Shown in pieces: positions 37,144 through 45,795 of a DNA stretch of 64,000 bases (its first letter is position 1; each line of letters opens with the position of its first letter). The stretch lies in NCBI RefSeq assembly GCF_013167215.1, contig NZ_JABJWY010000032.1, forward strand, positions 124,001-188,000, given 5' to 3'. The notes beneath the pieces were generated by a model. That model was not told the origin of the DNA. It saw nothing but the letters and a program-made list of their open reading frames with translations, and searched no databases. The position numbers and the translations under genes were made by a program. Origin of the DNA: Sphingobacterium prati (GTDB taxonomy: Bacteria; Bacteroidota; Bacteroidia; Sphingobacteriales; Sphingobacteriaceae).

Positions 37144-39750
37144 TTGGCAAAAGAAAAGAAAGTAACTCCGTTGATGCAACAGTATAATGCAATCAAGATT
37201 AAGTATCCTGGTGCGTTATTGTTGTTCCGTGTTGGCGATTTTTACGAGACATTTGGTGAGGATGCGATCAAGGCGGCTCAAATTTTGGGTATTGTTTTGA
37301 CAAAGCGAGGGAATGGTTCGGAATCCGAAACGGCATTGGCAGGTTTTCCGCATCACTCCTTGGAGACTTACCTCCCAAAATTAGTGCGTGCAGGTCAACG
37401 GGTAGCAATCTGTGATCAGTTGGAGGATCCCAAAACGACAAAAACGATCGTTAAACGTGGCGTCACGGAATTGGTTACTCCTGGAGTCTCTTACAATGAT
37501 AACATTGTTCAACAGAAATCGAATAATTATCTAGCCTCGATTTTTACAGATAAAGACAAGATCGGTCTCGCTTTTCTGGATATTTCAACAGGCGAATTTT
37601 TGGTCGCACAAGGAAGTACATCCTATATTGATAAATTGCTTCAGGGATTTAAACCGACTGAAATCATTTTACCAAAAAAACAAAGCAAGGATTTTATCGA
37701 GCAGTTCGGAGCACACTATTATACTTATTTTTTGGATGAGTGGCCCTATACTGGTGACTATGCGACCGAGGCTTTGTTAAAGCACTTTGAAGTTGCATCG
37801 TTGAAAGGCTTTGGCGTGGAGCGGATGTCAGCAGGCATCGTTGCGGCGGGGGTTGCCCTGCATTACCTCAATGAGACGGAACATCGCAACCTACAACATA
37901 TATCGACGCTTTCCCGTATTGAAGAAGACCGGTTTATGTGGCTGGACCGATTTACGATCCGCAATCTGGAACTGATCGGATCCATGAACGAAAATGCAGT
38001 TACACTTTCAGATGTCCTCGATCATACAGCCAGTCCAATGGGCGCGCGATTATTAAAGCGATGGATCGTCATGCCATTGAAAGATAAAAAGGGTATCCAG
38101 GAACGTTTGGACGTGGTGGATTTCTTTTTTAGCAACCGTGAACTGCGGGACGAACTTATCGGTCAGATCAAACAAGTTGGTGACCTGGAACGGCTGATAT
38201 CAAAGATCGGACTTCAAAAGGCCAATCCAAGAGAGATCGTTCAATTGAAACGTGCTTTACATGCCATTGAAAAGCTCAAGGAACTGACTGACCGTAAGGA
38301 CGCGCAATCGCTGGCCCTGATATCCGATCAATTGGATGCCTGTGCCGCCATTCGAGAACGAATAGAGCAACAAATACAGGCTGAGCCGCCTGTCGCCATT
38401 AATAAGGGCAACGTCATTGCTGCGGGAGTTGATGCTGAATTGGATCGCCTGCGTAAGATTTCTTTTGGTGGTAAAGATTATTTGTTGGAAATTCAGAAAA
38501 GGGAAGCTGAACTGACGGGTATCCCGTCCCTAAAGATCGCCTTCAACAATGTATTTGGTTACTATCTTGAAGTAACGAATACACATAAGGACAAGGTTCC
38601 AACGGAGTGGATCCGAAAGCAAACCTTGGTCAATGCGGAACGATATATCACAGAGGAACTGAAAGAATATGAGGAGCAGATTCTTGGAGCCGAAGAAAAA
38701 ATCCAGGCATTGGAAAATAGACTCTATGCTGAACTATTGGTTGCTATTGCAGAATATATCAAACCGATTCAACTGAATGCACAGCTTATTGCCAAGCTGG
38801 ACGTGCTACTTAATTTTGCCATTGTCGCAGAGAAGAACTATTACGTCAAACCAGAGGTGAGTGACAGTAAGATTTTAGATATAAAAGGTGGACGGCATCC
38901 AGTTATCGAAAAAAATCTGCCGATAGGTGAAGATTATATTACCAACGATACTTATCTGGATCCGAAAGCACAGCAGATTATTATTATTACCGGTCCGAAT
39001 ATGGCCGGTAAATCGGCCTTGCTCCGTCAGACAGGATTGATTGTCTTGATGGCGCAGATCGGCTGCTTCGTTCCAGCTAAAGAAGCTAAGATTGGTTTGG
39101 TCGATAAAATATTCACACGGGTAGGGGCTTCGGATAATTTGTCCTCCGGGGAGTCTACATTTATGGTGGAGATGAATGAAACCGCAAGTATCATGAATAA
39201 TCTCTCAGATAGAAGCCTGATTCTTTTGGATGAAATTGGGCGTGGTACGAGTACTTATGATGGAATTTCGATCGCCTGGGCAATAGCGGAATATTTACAT
39301 AATCATCCTGCTGCCAAAGCAAAAACGCTCTTTGCGACTCACTATCATGAATTGAATGAATTGTCAACCTCTCTTGAACGCATAAAAAATTATAATGTGA
39401 CGGTAAAGGAGGTCAATAACAAAGTGATTTTTTTGCGGAAACTGGTGCCTGGAGGATCAGAGCATAGTTTTGGGATCCATGTCGCCAAGCTTGCCGGAAT
39501 GCCTCCAAAGCTATTGAACCGTGCCAATCAAATTTTAAAACGGTTGGAGCAGGAACGTACGGGAGGGGAGCAGATTAAAGATAGTATGCGTAAGATTCAA
39601 AAACAAGCTTATCAACTGCAAATGTTTTCCATTGATGATCCGGTTTTGAATAAAATCCGCGACATGTTGAATAACCTCGATGTCAACTCGCTGACACCTG
39701 TAGAGGCTTTGATGAAATTGGATGAAATTCAGCGTTTGCTAAAAAATTAA
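37144..39750 (+). CDS. mutS: DNA mismatch repair protein MutS
   Basis: Recognises base mismatches and starts repair. 868 aa, full length. The mismatch-reading Phe-x-Glu is seen as FYE (33-35) in the mutS-I domain. The ATPase domain has Walker [15 protein letters not shown] (about 616), Walker [11 protein letters not shown] (about 694) and FATHYHEL. Initiation is from TTG: a stop codon (37138-37140) lies two codons upstream and the family N-terminus ([12 protein letters not shown]) follows at once, so no ATG is possible. Confidence 0.97.
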   Translation: MAKEKKVTPLMQQYNAIKIKYPGALLLFRVGDFYETFGEDAIKAAQILGIVLTKRGNGSESETALAGFPHHSLETYLPKLVRAGQRVAICDQLEDPKTTKTIVKRGVTELVTPGVSYNDNIVQQKSNNYLASIFTDKDKIGLAFLDISTGEFLVAQGSTSYIDKLLQGFKPTEIILPKKQSKDFIEQFGAHYYTYFLDEWPYTGDYATEALLKHFEVASLKGFGVERMSAGIVAAGVALHYLNETEHRNLQHISTLSRIEEDRFMWLDRFTIRNLELIGSMNENAVTLSDVLDHTASPMGARLLKRWIVMPLKDKKGIQERLDVVDFFFSNRELRDELIGQIKQVGDLERLISKIGLQKANPREIVQLKRALHAIEKLKELTDRKDAQSLALISDQLDACAAIRERIEQQIQAEPPVAINKGNVIAAGVDAELDRLRKISFGGKDYLLEIQKREAELTGIPSLKIAFNNVFGYYLEVTNTHKDKVPTEWIRKQTLVNAERYITEELKEYEEQILGAEEKIQALENRLYAELLVAIAEYIKPIQLNAQLIAKLDVLLNFAIVAEKNYYVKPEVSDSKILDIKGGRHPVIEKNLPIGEDYITNDTYLDPKAQQIIIITGPNMAGKSALLRQTGLIVLMAQIGCFVPAKEAKIGLVDKIFTRVGASDNLSSGESTFMVEMNETASIMNNLSDRSLILLDEIGRGTSTYDGISIAWAIAEYLHNHPAAKAKTLFATHYHELNELSTSLERIKNYNVTVKEVNNKVIFLRKLVPGGSEHSFGIHVAKLAGMPPKLLNRANQILKRLEQERTGGEQIKDSMRKIQKQAYQLQMFSIDDPVLNKIRDMLNNLDVNSLTPVEALMKLDEIQRLLKN

Positions 39751-39884
39751 ATAAGCATGACAGGAGGCCGTTCCCGCCGATGCGGGCCTCATAATAGATA
39801 AGCACGGGCTCTTGTCGCTTGGTCGTTCACATAACATCATCGGAGAAAAAACAGACATCCGATGACAAGTGGTGATCAATGGTT

Positions 39885-41030
39885 TTAAAATCTGAAGAAC
39901 AGTGCTGCAGTTCCGTAATTTGCTTGTATCGGTGTAAGGACCCTGCTGCTTGCATCATAGGGTGCATAGTGGTAACCCACTTCAATACCCACATATTTCT
40001 TATTTCTCATTTGAAAAAGAGAGGCAAAGCCTAAACCTAAATGAACATTGTTAATGGTGACCATGCGATCGTTGTAACCACCCTCATAGTAGTAGCCATC
40101 TGGGTCGTAATATCCATCTGAATAGACGCTTTCGGTAATTCCTGTATCTGTAATATCTATCCCTATGATTCCTTTGGGAATCAGAATGCATTTCTCGCTA
40201 TCAAAAATTTTATATCCTACAGCACCGCCTATAAATCCGGTTGTGGAAGAGTTGACGGTGACATTAGACCCTTCATAATTGTAATCAATATTTTTATCGT
40301 TTGAATTGATACGGATATTGATACCGCCCTCAAATATGAATTTGCGTTCCAATGAACTCATTAACTTAAATCCAAACATGAAATTTGTTCCAAAAACTTT
40401 ATTTGTGCCTCCCAAGGGGCTCATTACACCGATGAGAGGAACATAACCCAGTTTGGATTTGCTTCGGTTTCCGTGCGTTTGTGGATGACTAATCGGGCGT
40501 TCGAGATTTTGGGGTGCAGGTTCATCTTCAGGACTGCCGCTGTCAGAGAATAAATGAAGAATGTCTCTTTCACGATCATTGAGATCGTAATTGGTTGAGG
40601 AGAGTAGCGCCAGCGCTCTTATCTTGATTAAATTGTCCAAGGGGTGCCGCAAGGGGTAGAAATTGTATTTCGCTCTATTTTTTTCGTATTGTTGAGCGAA
40701 GTCGTCCCGGTCAGCCGCATCAAAACGTTGAAGTAATGTCTTGTCCAATTGATTATCGATATAGTGCTGGATTTCTGTACCACTGTTCTTTTTGTCGATA
40801 ATGAGCAAAAGAATGTGTAGGCGTTGGCCAAATTCCGTTATACCACAGCTGGCCTGTAAGGTCTTTAACAAGGGGTCAATCTTATCAAACTCATTGCTGT
40901 TCAAGGCAGTCGTTATCAAAGGAAGGATCGCTGCTGTGTGTTTTTCACATGTTTCTTGTGCCTGGATTTTTTCTGGGGCGAGAAAGCAAATGAAAGCAAA
41001 TATTGCAAAAGTGAACGCACGGATTATCAT
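39885..41030 (-). CDS. Exported protein with a probable C-terminal beta-barrel
   Basis: 381 aa with signal peptide ending KIQAQ. The first part (about 25-175) is helical and contains charged/Asn-rich stretches. The second part (about 190-381) alternates Gly- and aromatic-rich strands (GYVPLIGVMSPLGGTNKVFG, GFIGGAVGYKIFD) and ends in AALFFRF, typical of outer-membrane barrels with a terminal Phe. I recognise no named family. It is a single gene, divergent from the tRNA methylase. Confidence 0.6.
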   Translation of the reverse strand: MIIRAFTFAIFAFICFLAPEKIQAQETCEKHTAAILPLITTALNSNEFDKIDPLLKTLQASCGITEFGQRLHILLLIIDKKNSGTEIQHYIDNQLDKTLLQRFDAADRDDFAQQYEKNRAKYNFYPLRHPLDNLIKIRALALLSSTNYDLNDRERDILHLFSDSGSPEDEPAPQNLERPISHPQTHGNRSKSKLGYVPLIGVMSPLGGTNKVFGTNFMFGFKLMSSLERKFIFEGGINIRINSNDKNIDYNYEGSNVTVNSSTTGFIGGAVGYKIFDSEKCILIPKGIIGIDITDTGITESVYSDGYYDPDGYYYEGGYNDRMVTINNVHLGLGFASLFQMRNKKYVGIEVGYHYAPYDASSRVLTPIQANYGTAALFFRF

Positions 41031-41087
41031 GGCTTATGGATTTATAACGACTAAATTAATAAATAAATTGAATGATGTCTTTGTTAT

Positions 41088-41119
41088 TTGGGGCAAACAT
41101 CCCAAAAGTTTTATCTTTG
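41088..41119 (+). promoter_or_regulatory. Promoter of the tRNA methylase gene, almost at its start codon
   Basis: TTG (41088-41090), 21 nt, TATCTTTG (41112-41119). The ATG at 41124 is only 4 nt after the box, so the mRNA would begin at or next to the start codon. Confidence 0.65.
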
Positions 41120-41123
41120 GTCT

Positions 41124-41831
41124 ATGGCTTCGATATTTCGATTTAAACAATTTGAAGTTGATCAATCTGATTGTGCAATGAAGATCAATACAGATGGAGT
41201 ACTGTTGGCTTCCTTGATCGATATGCATGATGCGAAACGGATTTTGGATGTCGGTACGGGAACAGGTGTGATTGCGCTCATGTTGGCTCAACGCATGGGT
41301 GATAGTCAGGTAGATGCTGTGGAGATAGATAAACTCGCGGCAGCGATGGCCCATAGAAATTTTAACAATTCGATTTTTCGGGATCGTCTCGTGTTACATG
41401 CTACTGCTTTTCAACATCTACAAATCACACATCATTATGATCTGATTGTCTCCAATCCTCCTTTTTACACAGATTCGTTGCATAATCCGGATGCCCGGAA
41501 GAAATTAGCCCGGCATACCGATCTGAATTTTTTTGGTGAATTATTACAGTTTGGATCTTCGCACCTAAGTCCTCAGGGGAAAATTGTTTTGATTCTTCCT
41601 ACACAGCTGGCAGAAACAGTCGCGGCACTGGCTATCGAATATCGTTTGTACTGTAGTGCTGAAATTCAAATAAGTTCTTTCGATGGGGATCCTGTTATCC
41701 GAAAGATCGTTACTTTTGGGCGTATGCCGACTACAACGATTGATGAGCGTGTATTTGTGATCTACAAATCCAAAGGCATGTACTCTGATTCCTACAAACA
41801 GGCTTTAGCACCTTATTTTTTAGCTTTTTAG
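41124..41831 (+). CDS. trmN6: tRNA1(Val) (adenine(37)-N6)-methyltransferase-like protein
   Basis: SAM-dependent N6-adenine methylase of the YfiC/TrmN6 family. About 235 aa with FRFKQFEVDQSDCAMKINTDGVLL at the N-terminus (given here as pieces FRFKQFEV and MKINTDGVLL), the SAM motif LDVGTGTGVIAL and the catalytic NPPF. Chosen start is the ATG at 41124 (MASIFRF), because an upstream in-frame ATG lies before the promoter box. The next gene begins 3 bp after the stop. Confidence 0.88.
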   Translation: MASIFRFKQFEVDQSDCAMKINTDGVLLASLIDMHDAKRILDVGTGTGVIALMLAQRMGDSQVDAVEIDKLAAAMAHRNFNNSIFRDRLVLHATAFQHLQITHHYDLIVSNPPFYTDSLHNPDARKKLARHTDLNFFGELLQFGSSHLSPQGKIVLILPTQLAETVAALAIEYRLYCSAEIQISSFDGDPVIRKIVTFGRMPTTTIDERVFVIYKSKGMYSDSYKQALAPYFLAF

Positions 41832-41834
41832 ACG

Positions 41835-42329
41835 ATGACAAAAATTGGACTTCTTTCGGATACACATTCCTATTTAGATGAATCTGTATTCAAGTACTTT
41901 GCTGATTGCGATGAAATTTGGCACGCTGGGGATTTTGGTGACGCTGATGTTGCTGACCAATTGGAAGCTTTTAAGCCCTTGCGTGGGGTATACGGAAATA
42001 TAGATGGACAGGATCTGCGGCTACGTTTTCCCGAAAATTTGAGATTTACCTGTGAGGAAGTGGAGGTCTTTATGACCCATATCGGAGGTTACCCTGGTAA
42101 GTATGCGCCGCGAATAAAAACAGAATTAACAGTGAATCCACCAAAATTGTTTATCACAGGGCACTCTCATATCCTCAAGGTGGTTTTTGATCCGAAAATC
42201 CGTTGCCTTCATCTCAATCCCGGAGCGGCGGGGAAACATGGCTGGCATAAAGTAAGAACACTCATGCGTTTTGAGATCAATAAAGACAAAATTGAAAACC
42301 TAGAAGTTATCGAACTCAAAGGACGCTAG
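41835..42329 (+). CDS. YfcE/MJ0936-type metallophosphoesterase
   Basis: 164 aa calcineurin-like phosphodiesterase. Metal-binding motifs: GLLSDTHSYLD, HAGDFGD, GNIDGQD, THIGGYPG, and GHSHILKV, all in order. The family hydrolyses phosphodiesters in vitro; natural substrate unknown. Probably co-transcribed with the tRNA methylase (3-bp gap). Confidence 0.93.
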   Translation: MTKIGLLSDTHSYLDESVFKYFADCDEIWHAGDFGDADVADQLEAFKPLRGVYGNIDGQDLRLRFPENLRFTCEEVEVFMTHIGGYPGKYAPRIKTELTVNPPKLFITGHSHILKVVFDPKIRCLHLNPGAAGKHGWHKVRTLMRFEINKDKIENLEVIELKGR

Positions 42330-42344
42330 CATTGCGTAGAAAGA

Positions 42345-42650
42345 CTAAGCTTTCATGATGGATAAACGGAGTACACTTTGTGTAAGCGCAAATAGATCAT
42401 GTGGCGTATCTGGCTCCAAGGCAACCAACATTCCCTTGGTTAAGTTGATTTTGCTACCATTCACTCCAAAATCGATACTACCCTCTATAATCTCTACAAT
42501 AATTGAGGTGGAGGTTTTGTGTTCCTTCAGATATTGCCCTTTGGCAAAAGCCAGGCGATACTCTTTGCTGTTCCCTGTTTCCAGTAAAAGATCCATCTTG
42601 GGATGTTTTTCATGGTAGGTGATATTTTGAAAAATAGATGCTGTTTGCAT
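42345..42650 (-). CDS. Cupin-domain protein
   Basis: 101 aa. Single cupin fold: KGQYLKEHKTSTSIIVEIIEGSIDFGVNG, split here as KEHKTSTS and EIIEGSIDF, and LVALEPDTPHDLFAL. Metal ligands are only partly kept (one His in each motif), so metal binding is uncertain. ATG at 42650 preferred over a TTG two codons upstream. Follows the DUF488 gene by 14 bp on the same strand. Confidence 0.82.
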   Translation of the reverse strand: MQTASIFQNITYHEKHPKMDLLLETGNSKEYRLAFAKGQYLKEHKTSTSIIVEIIEGSIDFGVNGSKINLTKGMLVALEPDTPHDLFALTQSVLRLSIMKA

Positions 42651-42664
42651 AATCAATTTATGTT

Positions 42665-43030
42665 TTAGGGTTTAGTCTTCTTGGACAGCTCTTGTAGGTA
42701 CTGCTGTAGGATTGTTGCGTGACTATGTATTTTGTCTTTTGTCGCATATAGTAATGTAATAACGGCTTGTTGTCTGTGTGCTTTCAACCAGTTTTTTCCG
42801 AGGTCCTGCTGTTCGAGTTCTTCTTTATATTTTTTTGAAAATTGATTCCATAGATCTGGGTTGTGATGAAACCAAACACGGAGCGCTGTAGAGGGGGCGA
42901 GATCTTTATTCCATTCCGACAGGTCGGCTTTTTCTTTGGTCATGCCACGGGGCCAAAGTCTATCAACAAGCATACGGTAACCATCATCGGATGTAGGGGG
43001 ATCGTAAATTCTTTTTGTAACGATTTTCAT
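42665..43030 (-). CDS. DUF488 family protein
   Basis: 121 aa, cytoplasmic. It has the DUF488 layout TKRIYDPPTSDDGYRMLVDRLWPRGMTKE followed by DLAPSTALRVWFHHNPDLWNQF; key pieces are DGYRMLVDRLWPRG and LAPSTALRVWF. Function in the family is not known. First gene of a likely two-gene unit with the cupin gene. Confidence 0.9.
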   Translation of the reverse strand: MKIVTKRIYDPPTSDDGYRMLVDRLWPRGMTKEKADLSEWNKDLAPSTALRVWFHHNPDLWNQFSKKYKEELEQQDLGKNWLKAHRQQAVITLLYATKDKIHSHATILQQYLQELSKKTKP

Positions 43031-43199
43031 TTGCTTGCTTTTTAAAAACTACTTTATCGTAATCAATGATGTACAGTGATCTAAATAGGTGATTTTACGC
43101 GAAAAGCAATATCTTTTATTTTACGCGTTTTATGTATTATCATCAAACTTCTCCGAAAGTGTATTGAGGAGCCTAGCGGAGAGCATGTTATATTGATTT

Positions 43200-43535
43200 T
43201 TATAAAGAATCGCGTACCTCTAACAAGAAGCTTTTTAATCGTTCTAAGGAATCCACAACACGTTGGTTTTCTTTAGCTTCGGATTTGTTGTCGCGGAGAT
43301 AGTCTCTCGCTCCTTGTAATGTATAACCTTTTTCTTTTACCAGGTTGAAGATAATTTTGAGGTTTGCGATATCTTCTTGTGTAAAGAGGCGGTTTCCCTT
43401 TTTATTTTTCTTGGGTTGAAGAATATCAAACTCACGCTCATAAAAACGTATTTGGGACGCATTTACATCAAACATCTCTGTAACTTCTCCCATTGTATAA
43501 TACAATTTATTTATTTCACGCTCTTTGTACGGCAT
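43200..43535 (-). CDS. MerR-family transcriptional regulator
   Basis: 111 aa. Winged-helix MerR domain at 10-80: YYTMGEVTEMFDVNASQIRFYEREFDIL, then GNRLFTQEDIANLKIIFNLV and a short dimerisation helix. There is no effector domain or metal-binding Cys, so the ligand is unknown. Stands alone. The following 43536-43834 (299 bp) holds no gene that I recognise. Confidence 0.9.
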   Translation of the reverse strand: MPYKEREINKLYYTMGEVTEMFDVNASQIRFYEREFDILQPKKNKKGNRLFTQEDIANLKIIFNLVKEKGYTLQGARDYLRDNKSEAKENQRVVDSLERLKSFLLEVRDSL

Positions 43536-43834
43536 ATCTTCGTAATTAATCTATAGCAAACTTAATAAAAATTCCAATTCAAAAAGAAATTTTGCCCGCT
43601 CTTATTTTAGGCTGGTAGGAAATAAAACAATGAAATTGAGCGAATAATACAGAATTATGGCCTGACGAGTTTTAACGTTGAACAAATTCTTACATTGCGG
43701 GCTTTAAGGTTTATATCCGCTCGGCATATGGTTGTATCTGTGGTATGATGCGCTATTAAACGCGATGGTCAGCATTGTAAATCAGGGTTAAAATAGCTAA
43801 GTTTGATTAGTGTTGAAACTTATTGACCGATTAA

Positions 43835-44170
43835 ATGATTATAGTTAGTAAATTTTGGACAAATTTATTTTCCTTTGGTAGAGCCAATGCAGTCACGATT
43901 TTTCCCATTATATTTCTTAAATATGGATTTTTTCGAGCTAATGAGCAGCTAATCCGCCATGAGCGCATTCATTTGCGGCAGGCTTTGGAATTGGGTATTG
44001 TATTTTTTTATCTGTGGTATTTAGGTGAATTTGTGGTTCGTTTTGCTCGTTTTCGGGATTTTGACCGGGCTTATCGAAATATTTCTTTTGAACGTGAAGC
44101 ATACCGTCATGAACATGATCCCGGCTACTTATCAAGAAGAAAGGTCTGGACATTTTGGAATCATTTATAA
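43835..44170 (+). CDS. Small HExxH-containing membrane protein of unknown function
   Basis: 111 aa. A hydrophobic segment near 18-32 is followed by HERIH (42-46), a zincin-type HExxH, then a second helix (about 53-70) and EREAYRHEHDPGYL (86-99), which could give a third ligand. The arrangement resembles minimal membrane metalloproteases, but activity is only inference. No signal peptide other than the first helix. Single gene ahead of a strong terminator. Confidence 0.65.
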   Translation: MIIVSKFWTNLFSFGRANAVTIFPIIFLKYGFFRANEQLIRHERIHLRQALELGIVFFYLWYLGEFVVRFARFRDFDRAYRNISFEREAYRHEHDPGYLSRRKVWTFWNHL

Positions 44171-44194
44171 ATGATTCGGCTTGAAATTTTGCTT

Positions 44195-44242
44195 ATAAAT
44201 AAAAACAGCTCTTAAAACATTTTAAGAGCTGTTTTTATTTAT
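44195..44242. terminator. Bidirectional terminator between the HExxH gene and accD
   Basis: A 22-bp perfect stem (arms 44195-44216 and 44221-44242, loop ACAT) built around AACAGCTCTT. A and T runs are present on both strands, and the genes are convergent. Confidence 0.9.
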
Positions 44243-44253
44243 ATTTTTTCCGT

Positions 44254-45096
44254 TTATCCGACCAATTTCAGATAAGTCGCTACTTTGTTTTTTAATTGTC
44301 TCCGGTCAACGATAAAGTCCAAAAATCCATGCTCAAGTACAAACTCAGATGTTTGAAATCCTTTTGGAAGATCTTTTTTGATCGTTTCTTTGATAACACG
44401 GGGACCGGCAAATCCGATCAACGCACCGGGCTCAGCTATGTTTACATCTCCTAGCATGGCATAAGATGCTGTAACCCCACCTGTGGTTGGGTCAGTCAAT
44501 AGACAGACATAAGGAAGCTTTGCCTGCGCCAGTAAAGCTAATTTAGCAGAAGTTTTTGCCATTTGCATCAAAGAAAAAGCGGCTTCCATCATACGTGCGC
44601 CACCTGACTTTGAAATCAGCATAAATGGAATTCTATGTTCTAGGCAGTAGTCAATGGAACGTGCGATTTTTTCGCCAACGACGGAACCCATTGATCCTCC
44701 GATAAAGCTAAAGTCCATACAGGCAATCACAATGTCTTGGCCATTCATTTTGCCGTGACCAGAGCGTATTGCATCTTTAAGGCCTGTTTTAGCTTGACTT
44801 TCTTTTAAGCGTTCTGGATATGGTTTTGAATCAAAAAATTCCAGAGGATCGCCAGAATTTAGATTAGGGAATAGTTCGGTAAATTCGTTATTGTCAAATA
44901 AAATTGAAAAATATTCCTTGGAGCCAATTCTTAAATGATGGCCACAATATTGACAAACGTAGTCGTTTTCTACTTGTTCAAGATGCAACAGCGGTTTTTT
45001 ACAAGTGGGACACTTGTTCCACATGCCATCTGGTGCTTCTTTTTTATTAGCGGTAGCTGTGCTAATACCAGCTTTTTCTCTTTTAAACCAACTCAT
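44254..45096 (-). CDS. accD: Acetyl-CoA carboxylase carboxyltransferase subunit beta
   Basis: Beta half of the carboxyltransferase that makes malonyl-CoA. 280 aa. N-terminal zinc ribbon with Cys29, Cys32, Cys48 and Cys51. The crotonase-like domain follows with [20 protein letters not shown] and [18 protein letters not shown], as in all AccD proteins. Slightly short of the E. coli form but complete. accA is not in the window. Confidence 0.97.
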   Translation of the reverse strand: MSWFKREKAGISTATANKKEAPDGMWNKCPTCKKPLLHLEQVENDYVCQYCGHHLRIGSKEYFSILFDNNEFTELFPNLNSGDPLEFFDSKPYPERLKESQAKTGLKDAIRSGHGKMNGQDIVIACMDFSFIGGSMGSVVGEKIARSIDYCLEHRIPFMLISKSGGARMMEAAFSLMQMAKTSAKLALLAQAKLPYVCLLTDPTTGGVTASYAMLGDVNIAEPGALIGFAGPRVIKETIKKDLPKGFQTSEFVLEHGFLDFIVDRRQLKNKVATYLKLVG

Positions 45097-45244
45097 ACGA
45101 TAGTTCTTATTCGACTACAAACTTAGATAAAAATGCTTTTATATACAATTATAATTGTGTTGAATGTAAATGGCCGTAAATCAGCTACTTTCGTCGTAAG
45201 GATTGCCTGTAAATAAATTGAGGAGGGATAAGAAGTCCGATTCA

Positions 45245-45276
45245 AGCGCGTATTGTTTTGCAGAATTGGACGCGCT
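45245..45276. other. Inverted repeat between accD and the SRP RNA gene
   Basis: AGCGCGT (45245-45251) and ACGCGCT (45270-45276) form a perfect 7-bp stem with an 18-nt loop. It lies between the accD start and the SRP RNA gene. It is not followed by a U run on either side, so a terminator is doubtful; purpose unknown. Confidence 0.4.
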
Positions 45277-45321
45277 GATATTGTAGCTTGGTGCTTAACC
45301 AAAAATTTGGGCACAAAAAAA

Positions 45322-45416
45322 GGGTAAGCTACTCCTATCGCACCGCTCAACCAAATACCCTTGCTTTGTTCCCAACCTGGGGGAGTCAATGGGAGCTGGT
45401 CGTAGAAGACTTACCC
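45322..45416 (-). ncRNA. ffs: Signal recognition particle RNA, small bacterial type (4.5S)
   Basis: About 95 nt, transcribed on the minus strand. The ends pair (GGGTAAG with CTTACCC). The apical loop has the conserved SRP signature, read as GGGAACAAAGCAAGGGTA, followed by GGTTGAGCGGTGCGATAGG, which is typical for the small Bacteroidota SRP RNA. A TACTTTTG box (plus positions 45421-45428) lies immediately upstream, and a run of seven U's follows at about 45315-45321 (minus). The RNA works with Ffh to target membrane proteins. Protein-coding frames through this segment are spurious. Confidence 0.92.
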
Positions 45417-45558
45417 GGCACAAAAGTAGAAAAAAAAATAGTTTTAGGAAAGAAAAAATGTCTTTTTATTATACTGTGCTGATTTTCATGAGAATAAATT
45501 GTGTAAATGGCCATCTTGTCAACTGGAAATAATTGTTAAGATGGCCATGAAGTATTTT

Positions 45559-45795
45559 CTATTGCACTACATCTTTATTGTTGTTGTATTCGCCCAATAA
45601 TGAATAATAGCCAAAAAGGCCTAAGCCCAGTGAAATGATAGGCGTTAAAATGCAGAGGATGATAATACCAAAGACCAAATCTTCTTGCTGTCCTGTTGAA
45701 ATTTTGGGTATTGCAAGCTCAAAAATAGAAAAATATGCGGTGTATATAGCCAATATGATCCAGACGATACCGAGTAGCTTTTTTAGATTATTCAT
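45559..45795 (-). CDS. Small membrane protein coupled to the MFS transporter
   Basis: 78 aa with two hydrophobic segments (about 6-28 and 45-70) and an Asn-rich tail. The start at 45795 overlaps the end of the transporter gene by 8 nt in an ATGAATAA pattern, so the two are translated together. Family name uncertain (resembles DUF6814 in outline). It may be an accessory subunit of the transporter (inference). Confidence 0.6.
   Translation of the reverse strand: MNNLKKLLGIVWIILAIYTAYFSIFELAIPKISTGQQEDLVFGIIILCILTPIISLGLGLFGYYSLLGEYNNNKDVVQ

Noticed and set aside
39764..39795. Hairpin after mutS as a terminator
   Set aside because: CCCGC/GCGGG pairing is clear, but no U run follows on either strand, so it is not listed as a terminator.
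45123..45389. An 88-codon open frame on the minus strand
   Set aside because: It overlaps the SRP RNA gene and has no family features; the RNA explains the sequence.
45507..45548. ATGGCCATCTT/AAGATGGCCAT hairpin as a terminator after the small membrane protein
   Set aside because: The stem is good but there is no U run on the minus strand; it remains a possible but unproven end signal.
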